Source of the DNA: a virus
Reading direction: 5' to 3' (one strand)
Length of the DNA: 34,734 nt
IMG/VR virus record: IMGVR_UViG_3300025684_000036
Coordinates: 1 to 34,734 of that record
The stretch's first letter is position 1. The number at the start of each line of letters is the position of its first letter. The notes under the pieces are model-generated. The model ran no database searches, had not been told where the DNA came from, and worked only from the letters and a program-made list of their open reading frames with translations. Below, piece by piece: positions 1 to 6,821 of this stretch. The position numbers and the translations under genes are program-made.

Positions 1-317
1 ATGTGCTTTGCAAATGCTGTGCTGTTAACAGAACGTTTGTCTTTATAATACAAATCGTGGTTACCATCAAAGAAGTAAAACTTCTCAAATGCAGCACCTA
101 GCTTTTCCATGCTTCTAATTGTTGCATCCATAGTAGTAAGATTAAGCGAATTTCTGTTATGATGCCAGTCGCCGCAGAAGATACCAGTCTCGCAACCGTT
201 ATCTTTAGCAGTTTGAATGTACCAATCAATAAATTCTTCGCAATCGTCGTTGTGAACACGACTATTGCCTTTTAGACCAAAATGGATATCCGTAAATACC
301 GCAGCTTTTTTAAACAA
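1..317 (-). CDS. 47: gp47-like recombination endonuclease subunit, Mre11/SbcD type (5' part only)
   Basis: In T4, gp47 is the nuclease subunit that pairs with the ATPase gp46 to process DNA ends for recombination-dependent replication. The 105 visible codons give an N-terminal metallophosphoesterase. DIH (residues 10-12), GDWHHNR (49-55) and GNHD (85-88) match the metal-binding motifs DxH, GDxxHxxR and GNHD of the Mre11/SbcD/gp47 family. The reading frame is open at base 1, so the rest of the gene lies outside the window. The start is a TTG codon (317-315): it directly precedes the first conserved strand, has a GGAG Shine-Dalgarno 8 bases upstream, and no in-frame ATG lies nearby. Its position next to gp55 agrees with the 55-47-46 cluster of T4-like phages. 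It has its own sigma70-type promoter inside the end of gp55. Family assignment is firm; SbcD-like naming would be the alternative. Confidence 0.9.
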   Translation of the reverse strand, partial: MFKKAAVFTDIHFGLKGNSRVHNDDCEEFIDWYIQTAKDNGCETGIFCGDWHHNRNSLNLTTMDATIRSMEKLGAAFEKFYFFDGNHDLYYKDKRSVNSTAFAKH

Positions 318-344
318 GGTTATTTCTCCATATATACTTGTTAA

Positions 345-373
345 AGTATACTATATAATTATACACTTGTCAA
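345..373 (-). promoter_or_regulatory. Sigma70-type (early) promoter for gp47
   Basis: On the minus strand TTGACA (373-368) is followed by a 17-base spacer and TATACT (350-345). This is a perfect -35 and a one-mismatch -10 at ideal spacing. Transcription should start near 338, about 20 bases before the TTG start of the gp47-like gene. The -35 box touches the TAG stop codon (376-374) of gp55. Presumably it is read by unmodified host RNA polymerase early in infection. Confidence 0.82.
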
Positions 374-1219
374 CTATTTTTTATCAGAAAAGGCCGATGC
401 ACTTGCTTCTTCATTGCGTTTGACACTTGCTTCCCATTCGCCCTGATTTTGTCTTGTAAAACTAGGATTTAAGTCATTCATTTCAAGAATATCGTCTCGA
501 ATGTTTTGATTACGCTTTTCAATGTTGATAACACGCACAAAACTGTTAGTAACTGCGGCTGTGTAATATGCAAACGGGTTTTGTGATTTACTTTCGTCAA
601 ATTGCAAGCCAATTTGTGAAAGTTGTAGGATTGCTTGGCCTTTCATTTCGTCATTGTAGGTGTATCCACGTACATTCCCACGAGTAGCATAGCGATCAAC
701 AAGTTTTAGCCACATCATAGCAAGATTATTAGTTGCCTTGCCGTGATCCTTGCTAAAACAGCCATTTTCCATACCGCCTTGCCAGTGCGATTTACCTACA
801 CATACCAATTCGTCTTGTTCATTAAATTTATAATGAACAAAAGGAGGAAAATTAAGTTTTGTTTTTGTATCTGCTACAGTTTTAGGATTCTTTTTACGTC
901 CAGGCTCTTCAGGAATATGATCAAATGTCATCACTCGAAAAATTAATTCTTCCTTAGTAATATCAGTATATTTTACTTCGCAATCTGCTTGTTTTACTTT
1001 CTCTCCTGCTATTTTACGTCTTTCGTATTCTTCAGTAGACAATCTTTTTGCTTTGTTTCGTTTGGCTTCGGCAATAGTTCTAATATTAATTTTATCTACA
1101 TCTAATAAAATAATATCAAAATCAGCATACTCAGGTGCTACATAGCTGTTAAATGTATTTTTTGATCTATGTATTTCTTTAAGTATATCTCTATTGTTTA
1201 GATAATTTCTTTTTCTCAT
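374..1219 (-). CDS. 55: gp55-like late-transcription sigma factor, enlarged
   Basis: gp55 is the small sigma factor that directs host RNA polymerase to T4 late promoters. The N-terminus (NYLNNRDILKEI, residues 5-16) matches the NYVNNKELL start of T4 gp55 from memory. Residues about 165-241 form a reduced sigma region-2-like helical core, ending in NPFAYYTAAVTNSFVRVI and a basic IEKRNQNIR segment, as T4 gp55 has NPHAYITQACFNAFVQRI followed by KKERK. The protein is 281 residues against 185 in T4. The extra length is mainly a charged, Lys/Glu-rich insertion at about 30-150. The C-terminus (ASASAFSDKK) does not show the hydrophobic clamp-binding end of T4 gp55. The ATG has GGAG 7 bases upstream. 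The gene lies upstream of gp47 and divergent from the baseplate operon that it probably activates. Confidence 0.87.
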   Translation of the reverse strand: MRKRNYLNNRDILKEIHRSKNTFNSYVAPEYADFDIILLDVDKINIRTIAEAKRNKAKRLSTEEYERRKIAGEKVKQADCEVKYTDITKEELIFRVMTFDHIPEEPGRKKNPKTVADTKTKLNFPPFVHYKFNEQDELVCVGKSHWQGGMENGCFSKDHGKATNNLAMMWLKLVDRYATRGNVRGYTYNDEMKGQAILQLSQIGLQFDESKSQNPFAYYTAAVTNSFVRVINIEKRNQNIRDDILEMNDLNPSFTRQNQGEWEASVKRNEEASASAFSDKK

Positions 1220-1250
1220 TGTTTGGCTCCAGATTCCAGTTGTTATACTT

Positions 1251-1279
1251 ATTATAAACTACTAAGTTAATTTTGTCAA
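1251..1279 (-). promoter_or_regulatory. Consensus sigma70-type (early) promoter for gp55
   Basis: On the minus strand TTGACA (1279-1274), a 17-base spacer and TATAAT (1256-1251) form an exact match to the bacterial housekeeping consensus. The expected start is near 1244, giving a leader of about 25 bases before the gp55 ATG with its GGAG site. The next base on the plus strand (1280) begins a late-type promoter motif reading the other way. RNA polymerase probably cannot occupy both at once. Confidence 0.88.
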
Positions 1280-1287
1280 CTAAATAC
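1280..1287 (+). promoter_or_regulatory. Late-type promoter (CTAAATAC) for the baseplate operon
   Basis: CTAAATAC lies 27 bases upstream of the first plus-strand structural gene. It resembles the T4 late -10 element TATAAATA and the TAAATA-type motifs of marine T4-like phages. Similar elements sit 24-35 bases before other structural genes of this window (9770, 28868, 33467), which supports the call. No -35 element is needed at gp55-dependent promoters. Confidence 0.65.
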
Positions 1288-1306
1288 TAGTGGAGATTAG
1301 TGAATT

Positions 1307-2047
1307 ATGACAACAGCATATGGATACAGTAATAGCGGAGTTGGCAAACAAAATAGAATGGCACAAAATGCTGATCAAAATGTTGGGCCAAATGCAGCGC
1401 CTCAACAACAGCAGTTAGTTAGTGCAAGAGTTGGTCAAAATGCAAGAGAAAATGAAACACATGATTGGCGTGTAACACTTAGTGTTCCTACACAACTTGG
1501 CGGATCAAATATTTTTTCTCCTTTTGAAGCCGCTGGAAACAAATTAATATTTCCTTTTAATCCTACTATTTTGTTAGGCAGTAGTGCAAGTTATTCTTCA
1601 ATACATCCTGTACATACCAACCACCCGTTTTATGCATACGAAAATAGCCAAATTGATAATATAACAATTACAGGAGAGTTTATTCAAGAAAATGAAAGAG
1701 ATGCAAAATATTGGGTAGCAGTTCTGCATTATTTTAGAACTATGACAAAAATGTTTTATGGTGAAAGCAATCCCGTTGGTAATCCGCCATTAGTTGCTAG
1801 ATTAAACGGCTATGGAAAACATGTATTAAATAATATCCCTGTTGTTATTACAAACTTTACTACAGATTTACCACAAGATGTAGACTATATTGAATGTATA
1901 GTAAACGACGAAATTAATTATGTACCGACCCAAAGCACATTTACAGTAACAGTACAGCCGCAATATGCAAGACGTTCACAATCAAGATTTAGTTTAAACA
2001 ATTATATTAATGGAACACATATTAATTCACCGGAAGGATTTGTATAA
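1307..2047 (+). CDS. Tail-tube-fold baseplate protein, gp48/gp54-like (tentative)
   Basis: The protein has 246 residues. The first 45 are polar and Gln/Asn-rich, probably flexible. The rest looks like a single tail-tube-type beta domain: an IFPFNPTILLG strand pair, a segment ending INITITGEF-like (DNITITGEF) followed by an amphipathic helix (AKYWVAVLHYFRTM), and a closing YVPTQSTFTVTVQPQYARR strand. This layout parallels T4 gp54 and gp48, the tube initiator and cap that sit on the hub, where an ITGREL-type strand is followed by a helix and a closing strand. Overall sequence identity looks low, so the name is inferred from fold pattern and position upstream of gp53 and the hub. The ATG has a GGAG 11 bases upstream, rather far. 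The stop overlaps the next ATG (TAATG), suggesting translational coupling. It could also be another tube-like hub adaptor. Confidence 0.55.
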   Translation: MTTAYGYSNSGVGKQNRMAQNADQNVGPNAAPQQQQLVSARVGQNARENETHDWRVTLSVPTQLGGSNIFSPFEAAGNKLIFPFNPTILLGSSASYSSIHPVHTNHPFYAYENSQIDNITITGEFIQENERDAKYWVAVLHYFRTMTKMFYGESNPVGNPPLVARLNGYGKHVLNNIPVVITNFTTDLPQDVDYIECIVNDEINYVPTQSTFTVTVQPQYARRSQSRFSLNNYINGTHINSPEGFV

Positions 2048-2343
2048 TGAAAAATCCACTAAGTCCATACGCAAATACAAAAATTAATGCCGCAGGATAT
2101 CTTGATATTTTTGTTCCTAGGCCCATTCCAGTTGCAGGTGATGACGTAATTTACGAAATACGTCCAGCATATAACCGCAGACCGGATTTATTAGCGTATG
2201 ATCTCTACGATCAAAAAGAATTATGGTGGGTATTTGCTCAAAGAAATCCAGATATTATAAAAGATCCTATATTTGATTTTACAACTGGTACAAAAATTTA
2301 TCTTCCTCAAGGATCAGCACTTAGAGAAAAACTGGGGTACTAA
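2047..2343 (+). CDS. 53: gp53-like baseplate wedge protein (LysM-type)
   Basis: This 98-residue protein matches the LysM-like part of T4 gp53, which ties the wedge to the hub. The diagnostic block runs from about residue 50 to 90: RRPDLLAYDLYDQKELWWVF, then AQRNPDIIKDP, then a TGTKIYLP closing strand. The same architecture is seen in P2 gpX-type tail proteins. T4 gp53 is about twice as long, so this is a compact version with only a short N-terminal extension. It overlaps both neighbours by one base (TAATG at each end). A GGAAGGA about 8 bases upstream of the ATG, within the preceding gene, supplies the ribosome binding site. Confidence 0.87.
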   Translation: MKNPLSPYANTKINAAGYLDIFVPRPIPVAGDDVIYEIRPAYNRRPDLLAYDLYDQKELWWVFAQRNPDIIKDPIFDFTTGTKIYLPQGSALREKLGY

Positions 2344-5300
2344 TGGCTTTTAGATTTAGCAATCCGTTAAGACAAGTAGCTAATGCCCAAACTTCGATTA
2401 ATCGAGGACTTGGTCAGTTTGGGCAAGTGTCATCTGCTCTACAAAATTTTAACGACATACAACGTAATATTGGCCGAGTTAGCAGTAGTATTAGTCAAAT
2501 TTCTAGTAATGCAGAGTCATTATCAGGTACTATCACTAGTATAAGCTCAGCAGGCGACATTTTAAATAGCCTTGGCGGTAACAGTTCTTTATCAAACACT
2601 ATTAGAAGTGTAAGTTCGTTGACACGTGATGTACAGACGTTACTTCCTGGTAATACAAGAGTAGGAAGTCAAGCAGCTACACTTTCGCGAAGAGCCGAAG
2701 ACCTATTTGCAAACACACAAAGAAACATACAAGGTATACAATCTATTAGCGGCGGAATTAATGATGTTCTTAATGGAACATTAGATGTTGGAAATCTTGC
2801 AAATAGGAGTTTAGGAAGTATTACTGGCGGATTAAATTTAGGAAGCATTGTAGGCAGCTCAAATTTAGGAAGTGTGAGTACTTCAGTACAATCGGCAATC
2901 AGTAGAATTACTAGTTCTGCACCAGAATTACAAAATATTGTTAATAATCCTATAAGTGTTGTTCCGAGAAGTGTTGCACAATTAACAGGAGCAATTGGAG
3001 AACGTTATGATGGGTTAAGGCAAGCCTACGATACACTGTCTTCATCAAATTCTTTTATCAACTATGTAGACAGCACATTTAGTCCCTTAGGCCAATCAAC
3101 TGCAATACCTCAGAGTCAGCTAGGACAATTTGCAGATCTTCCTGCTCATTCGTTTGCAGGTGCCGAAATGGGAGCCGGTCAGGCATATAGTAAAATCCCT
3201 AATCCTTTGAGAAATTATTCTAGTTTTAATTATATTATTACACTTGGGATTTTAAGTGCAGAAGAATATAATAATCCTAACTCTTATCGCTCAACTGGCG
3301 GATTTGAAAATTATGTTATCCGTAGCGGAGGCGGCGACTATGCCAAGCGTTACCAAACAGATCAAGAATTAAATAATCAAAATCCTGGACATGCAGAATA
3401 CTTTATAGATAATTTTGAAATGGATGCAGTAATTGCACCAAATCCAAATACTAACGTAGCTTTAGGAACTGCATTAACATTTACAGTATCAGAGCCTTAT
3501 AGTATGGGCAATTTTATTGAAGCAATCATCGGCGCAGCAGCAACAGCAAATTTTAAAAATTATTTAGATGCGCCATTTTGTATAAGAATTGATTTTGTAG
3601 GATGGGATGAATTTGGTGTTGCAAATAAAACAGTAACCCAGCCTATTTTTATTCCAATAAAACTTACTAAAATAGATTTTAGTGTTGATGGTAAAGGATC
3701 AACATATGAAGTTAAAGCAGTTCCGATGAGCGAAGCTGGTTTAAGTGATGATGTTAATGAAATAAAAACTCCAATCAATGCGGCAGGAGATTTTTTACAT
3801 ACTGTATTGGAAACCGGCGCACGAAGTGTTACTGGTATTATGAATGATAGAGTTTCTCGTTTAGAAGATACTGGAGTTATTGCTCCTTATGATAGGTATG
3901 TAATTGTATTTCCAAAGTCGAGAGAAGCATTAACTGATTATTTAAAACAAGATATTATTAATCCGGATGCTCTTACAATTGATGTCAGAGAAAGAGTATT
4001 AGAACGAGTCGGCGGTGAATTTACACTAGAAAATGCTACCGAAACAGGCCGCCTAACAGAACAATATGCTGAAATAAATCAAAATATACGAGCAAATATT
4101 TCAAGCGTTGGCAAAATGTTTGCAAAATTAAAAACATTTGCAGAAGAAGAAGGCGAAATGAATGAAATTGGCCTAAGTGTATTAGTTGAAGATACTGCAA
4201 CCGGCGGCAATCAACCTCAAGGATCACAATCGGGCTCAACTGGACCTGATGACGGTAGTAGAGGGCAAGCTGCAAGGAATGCGCCGGAAACTGCCCCAGC
4301 CGAAAAGTCAAGAGATTATCAATTTAATCAAGGTATGAGAATTACTGAAACCATTGAAAGAATGGTATTAAATAGTGCGTATGCTAGAGAACGTGCTACT
4401 GAGCCTGCACAAAATGGTATTAGAAAATGGTTTAAAATTGATACCCTAACATTTATTGAAGAAAATCCAGAAACGGAAGCACAAATAGGAAGACCGCCTA
4501 AAGTTTATGTCTTCAGTATAATTCCATATGATGCTGACGAAGCAAAGTTTAATGCACCAAACGAGCGCCCAGCAAACACCGAAGGTTTAAAAGCAGCAGC
4601 AGCTAAAGAGTACAACTATATCTATACCGGAAAAAACGAAGATGTATTGAATTTTGATCTTAAATTTAATAATGCATTTATGCAAACAGCATTTTCTAAC
4701 TTTGGACAAAATAGTGCCGCTGCTGCTAGTGGGACATCACAAAGTTTAGTGCAAAGAGATGTATCTACAGGATCTTCCACTAGCCAACAAACTGGTGCAG
4801 GAAATCAAAGTACTACTGGTCAAGTTGGCGAAAGTGCTGCCAATGTAACCGGAGCAGGATACAGTAATGCAGTAGGCGACGGAGATATTCGTCGTAGAAT
4901 TGCAGAACAATTTCATGACAGGATTATCAATCAAACAGTTGATATGGTAACTGCTGAAATGGAAATTATTGGAGATCCATTTTTTATTCCACAAGAAATG
5001 GGCAACTTTGCAGCAAGACAAGGCGACAGACCAAACACAACTGAAGAAGGAACAATGGCTTACCAAGGATCAGAAGTTTTTGCAGTTGTAAATTTTAGAA
5101 CACCGTTTGATTATCAAGTAAACGGTGCAACAATTGAATTTCCTAAAGTAGTTCCAAAGTTTAGCGGATTGTTTAGTATTTGGGCTGTTACCAACAGCCT
5201 TAGCGGAGGAAAATTTACACAAACTCTTAAAATGATTAGACGAAGAGGACAAGATGATCCAGCAACAGATAATAATTTAGGAGCAGTACAAGAAAATCCT

Positions 5301-5687
5301 GAAACAGACATCACTAGTGAAGCTGGTTCTAATAGCGATTCTCAAACAGGGAATTCGGGAGCAAATACAAGTTCGGGGTCATCATATGACGAAGTCCCAA
5401 CAACTCCTAATCGTGTTATTACTTCTACAAATCCGCCTGCAGCAGTTGTTAGAAATCCAACAGATGTAAGGTTTGGGTCTATTGATCAAGCAACTAATGC
5501 AGCAAGGGCATATGCACAAGCAAATCCAGGTTTTACATATGCTATTAGGCCGGGAACAAACGGAGGATTTACTGTCGCAAATAGACCAGCAGATTCGGCT
5601 CCGGTTGCAACTGATTTATCTGCTAGAGTTGAACAAACTGCTAGACAAAGTACGTCTGCGAATCAACCTAGAAGTCCAGCATGTTAA
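2343..5687 (+). CDS. Large baseplate hub protein, gp27-type (tentative)
   Basis: The protein has 1114 residues. Residues 1-270 are Ser/Asn/Gln-rich and helical or coiled in character, with LGSI-type short repeats around 155-185. Two segments look like tube-type beta domains: about 288-475 (starting at FNYIITLGIL, including FCIRIDFVGWDEFG and STYEVKAVPMSE) and about 690-985 (WFKIDTLTF to a closing FSGLFSIWAVTNSLSGGKFTQTL). Closing strands of the SGGKFTQTL kind are typical of phage hub proteins such as T4 gp27, which also has two tube domains. Low-complexity linkers lie near 616-660 and 793-845, and the tail after 985 is disordered apart from a small possibly folded stretch at about 1042-1083. 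The position directly after gp53 and two genes before gp5 supports a hub role. T4 gp27 is only about 390 residues, so this is an inference from fold pattern. Confidence 0.6.
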   Translation: MAFRFSNPLRQVANAQTSINRGLGQFGQVSSALQNFNDIQRNIGRVSSSISQISSNAESLSGTITSISSAGDILNSLGGNSSLSNTIRSVSSLTRDVQTLLPGNTRVGSQAATLSRRAEDLFANTQRNIQGIQSISGGINDVLNGTLDVGNLANRSLGSITGGLNLGSIVGSSNLGSVSTSVQSAISRITSSAPELQNIVNNPISVVPRSVAQLTGAIGERYDGLRQAYDTLSSSNSFINYVDSTFSPLGQSTAIPQSQLGQFADLPAHSFAGAEMGAGQAYSKIPNPLRNYSSFNYIITLGILSAEEYNNPNSYRSTGGFENYVIRSGGGDYAKRYQTDQELNNQNPGHAEYFIDNFEMDAVIAPNPNTNVALGTALTFTVSEPYSMGNFIEAIIGAAATANFKNYLDAPFCIRIDFVGWDEFGVANKTVTQPIFIPIKLTKIDFSVDGKGSTYEVKAVPMSEAGLSDDVNEIKTPINAAGDFLHTVLETGARSVTGIMNDRVSRLEDTGVIAPYDRYVIVFPKSREALTDYLKQDIINPDALTIDVRERVLERVGGEFTLENATETGRLTEQYAEINQNIRANISSVGKMFAKLKTFAEEEGEMNEIGLSVLVEDTATGGNQPQGSQSGSTGPDDGSRGQAARNAPETAPAEKSRDYQFNQGMRITETIERMVLNSAYARERATEPAQNGIRKWFKIDTLTFIEENPETEAQIGRPPKVYVFSIIPYDADEAKFNAPNERPANTEGLKAAAAKEYNYIYTGKNEDVLNFDLKFNNAFMQTAFSNFGQNSAAAASGTSQSLVQRDVSTGSSTSQQTGAGNQSTTGQVGESAANVTGAGYSNAVGDGDIRRRIAEQFHDRIINQTVDMVTAEMEIIGDPFFIPQEMGNFAARQGDRPNTTEEGTMAYQGSEVFAVVNFRTPFDYQVNGATIEFPKVVPKFSGLFSIWAVTNSLSGGKFTQTLKMIRRRGQDDPATDNNLGAVQENPETDITSEAGSNSDSQTGNSGANTSSGSSYDEVPTTPNRVITSTNPPAAVVRNPTDVRFGSIDQATNAARAYAQANPGFTYAIRPGTNGGFTVANRPADSAPVATDLSARVEQTARQSTSANQPRSPAC

Positions 5688-5697
5688 AGAGGTATAA

Positions 5698-6780
5698 ATG
5701 ACAAATTTTCCATTAGACGCAAATGATGAAGACATTCTTCGCCGTGGATTAACTCGTCCAAGTTTAGGAGAAGATCCACTTGCTATTAACTCCGTGTTTC
5801 AGTCAGTAAGGTCTCAGTATGATAATTTTACTGTCGGTGTAACAAGTATTGATAATATCTGGCCACAACGAACTGCAAGAGAATTACAAAATTTAACCGA
5901 AGAACAACGAAGACAAGTTTTAGAATCAAGAGGAGTCATTCCGCCAGCAGGATCATTGCCCTTTGGTACTGAAATTCCAGCAGTGCAGCAGGCTATTCAA
6001 AACGCTGCTCCTGAAATTGATTTAACTGCATTCGGCGGCGCCGGCGCAGCGATACCTACGCCAACAGACAGTTATGGACAATCATTACAGGGTGCTACAA
6101 CTCAACCTAGAGTAATAACAGCATCAGGTAACACAACACCTACTCCAGTTGGAGTACAGCCTAGTTCAGTATCGTCTGATAGTCCGTATGTATATACTCC
6201 GATCGATTTATACGATGATCGCTATGATTTTTTAACAGGAAAAATTATAAGAAAAGGCATTGCTACTGGAGCCAAAGGCGGTGTAGGAACAGAAGAAAGG
6301 TCAACAGTTGCCTCACCTGGATTATCAAACACACAATCAGAAACACCAACAGCGCCTCCGGCACTTAATAATAATGATACAAGTGTAGAAACACGTCAAG
6401 ATCAAAATGACATATCATTAGATGCATTTGGCGGCGCAGGAGCCGACGTGTCTACACCTGCTGCAATACCTACAGACACAACAGATGATGCAAGAGCAGC
6501 AAGACTAAATGCAACAACTGATCCGCGTTCTACAACATATGTTAATCCTAATTCTGCTGATGCTTCTGATCCTAGAGGTCCTCAACAAATTCCTCAACGA
6601 AGAGCACAAGTTAACGAAGCAACGTCTCCGAACGGAACTCCTTTAGGTATTAGTAGATCTGAATATCGTTCGTTATCGGCTAGAGAGCAAGCCGCAGTAA
6701 GAAGACGCACGCCGGGTACAAGATCAAACCAACGATCAATTGATAGAATTAACCGCAATCGCGGCAATACAGGCTTTTAA
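5698..6780 (+). CDS. Disordered baseplate-cluster protein of unknown function
   Basis: I do not recognise this 360-residue protein. It is rich in Thr, Pro, Ser, Ala, Gln and Asn and looks largely unfolded. A motif occurs twice: IDLTAFGGAGA near residue 105 and ISLDAFGGAGA near 238, each followed by a Pro/Thr run. Between them is a more ordered patch (YTPIDLYDDRYDFLTGKIIRKG, near 163-184). The C-terminal 45 residues are strongly basic (RRRTPGTRSNQRSIDRINRN). The start has AAAGAGG 5 bases upstream, and the gene follows the hub candidate by 10 bases and precedes the gp5-like spike. Position suggests an accessory or assembly factor of the hub, or a linker that docks by the repeated motif. No function is claimed. 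Confidence 0.75.
   Translation: MTNFPLDANDEDILRRGLTRPSLGEDPLAINSVFQSVRSQYDNFTVGVTSIDNIWPQRTARELQNLTEEQRRQVLESRGVIPPAGSLPFGTEIPAVQQAIQNAAPEIDLTAFGGAGAAIPTPTDSYGQSLQGATTQPRVITASGNTTPTPVGVQPSSVSSDSPYVYTPIDLYDDRYDFLTGKIIRKGIATGAKGGVGTEERSTVASPGLSNTQSETPTAPPALNNNDTSVETRQDQNDISLDAFGGAGADVSTPAAIPTDTTDDARAARLNATTDPRSTTYVNPNSADASDPRGPQQIPQRRAQVNEATSPNGTPLGISRSEYRSLSAREQAAVRRRTPGTRSNQRSIDRINRNRGNTGF
6013..6450 (+). repeat. Internal duplication of a DxTAFGGAGA-type motif
   Basis: Two copies of a short coding repeat, at about 6013-6060 and 6409-6450, encode (D/S)L(T/D)AFGGAGA followed by a Thr/Pro-rich stretch. The DNA copies differ at many third positions (gcattcggcggcgccggc against gcatttggcggcgcaggag), so the repeat is maintained at the protein level. 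It could be a short linear binding motif. Confidence 0.6.
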
Positions 6781-6795
6781 TAGCATAATTAATAT

Positions 6796-6803
6796 TATAA
6801 AGT
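6796..6803 (+). promoter_or_regulatory. Possible weak late promoter (TATAAAGT) before the gp5-like gene
   Basis: TATAAAGT lies 26 bases upstream of the ATG at 6822, the same distance as the better late motifs in this window, but it differs from TATAAATA at the seventh and eighth bases. It sits in a 41-base intergenic gap that also carries the palindrome GTATTAATAC (6802-6811). The gap itself, unusual in this packed operon, is the main reason to list it. Confidence 0.3.
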
Positions 6804-6821
6804 ATTAATACAGGAAAAAAA

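Noticed and set aside
743-946. Plus-strand frame of 67 codons
   Set aside because: It is antisense to gp55, has no recognisable content and no late or early promoter in front.
4036-5314. Several minus-strand frames of 60-106 codons under the hub gene
   Set aside because: They are shadows of the clear plus-strand coding frame, have low-quality translations and overlap one another.
5473-5697. Plus-strand frame of 74 codons at the end of the hub candidate
   Set aside because: It overlaps the hub frame almost entirely, has a Leu/Gln-rich shadow-like composition, and the true next gene starts at 5698 with its own AAAGAGG.
5693-5700. TATAAATG as a late promoter
   Set aside because: It resembles TATAAATA, but its last bases are the start codon of the 5698 gene, so it could not provide a leader; it is best read as spacer plus ATG.
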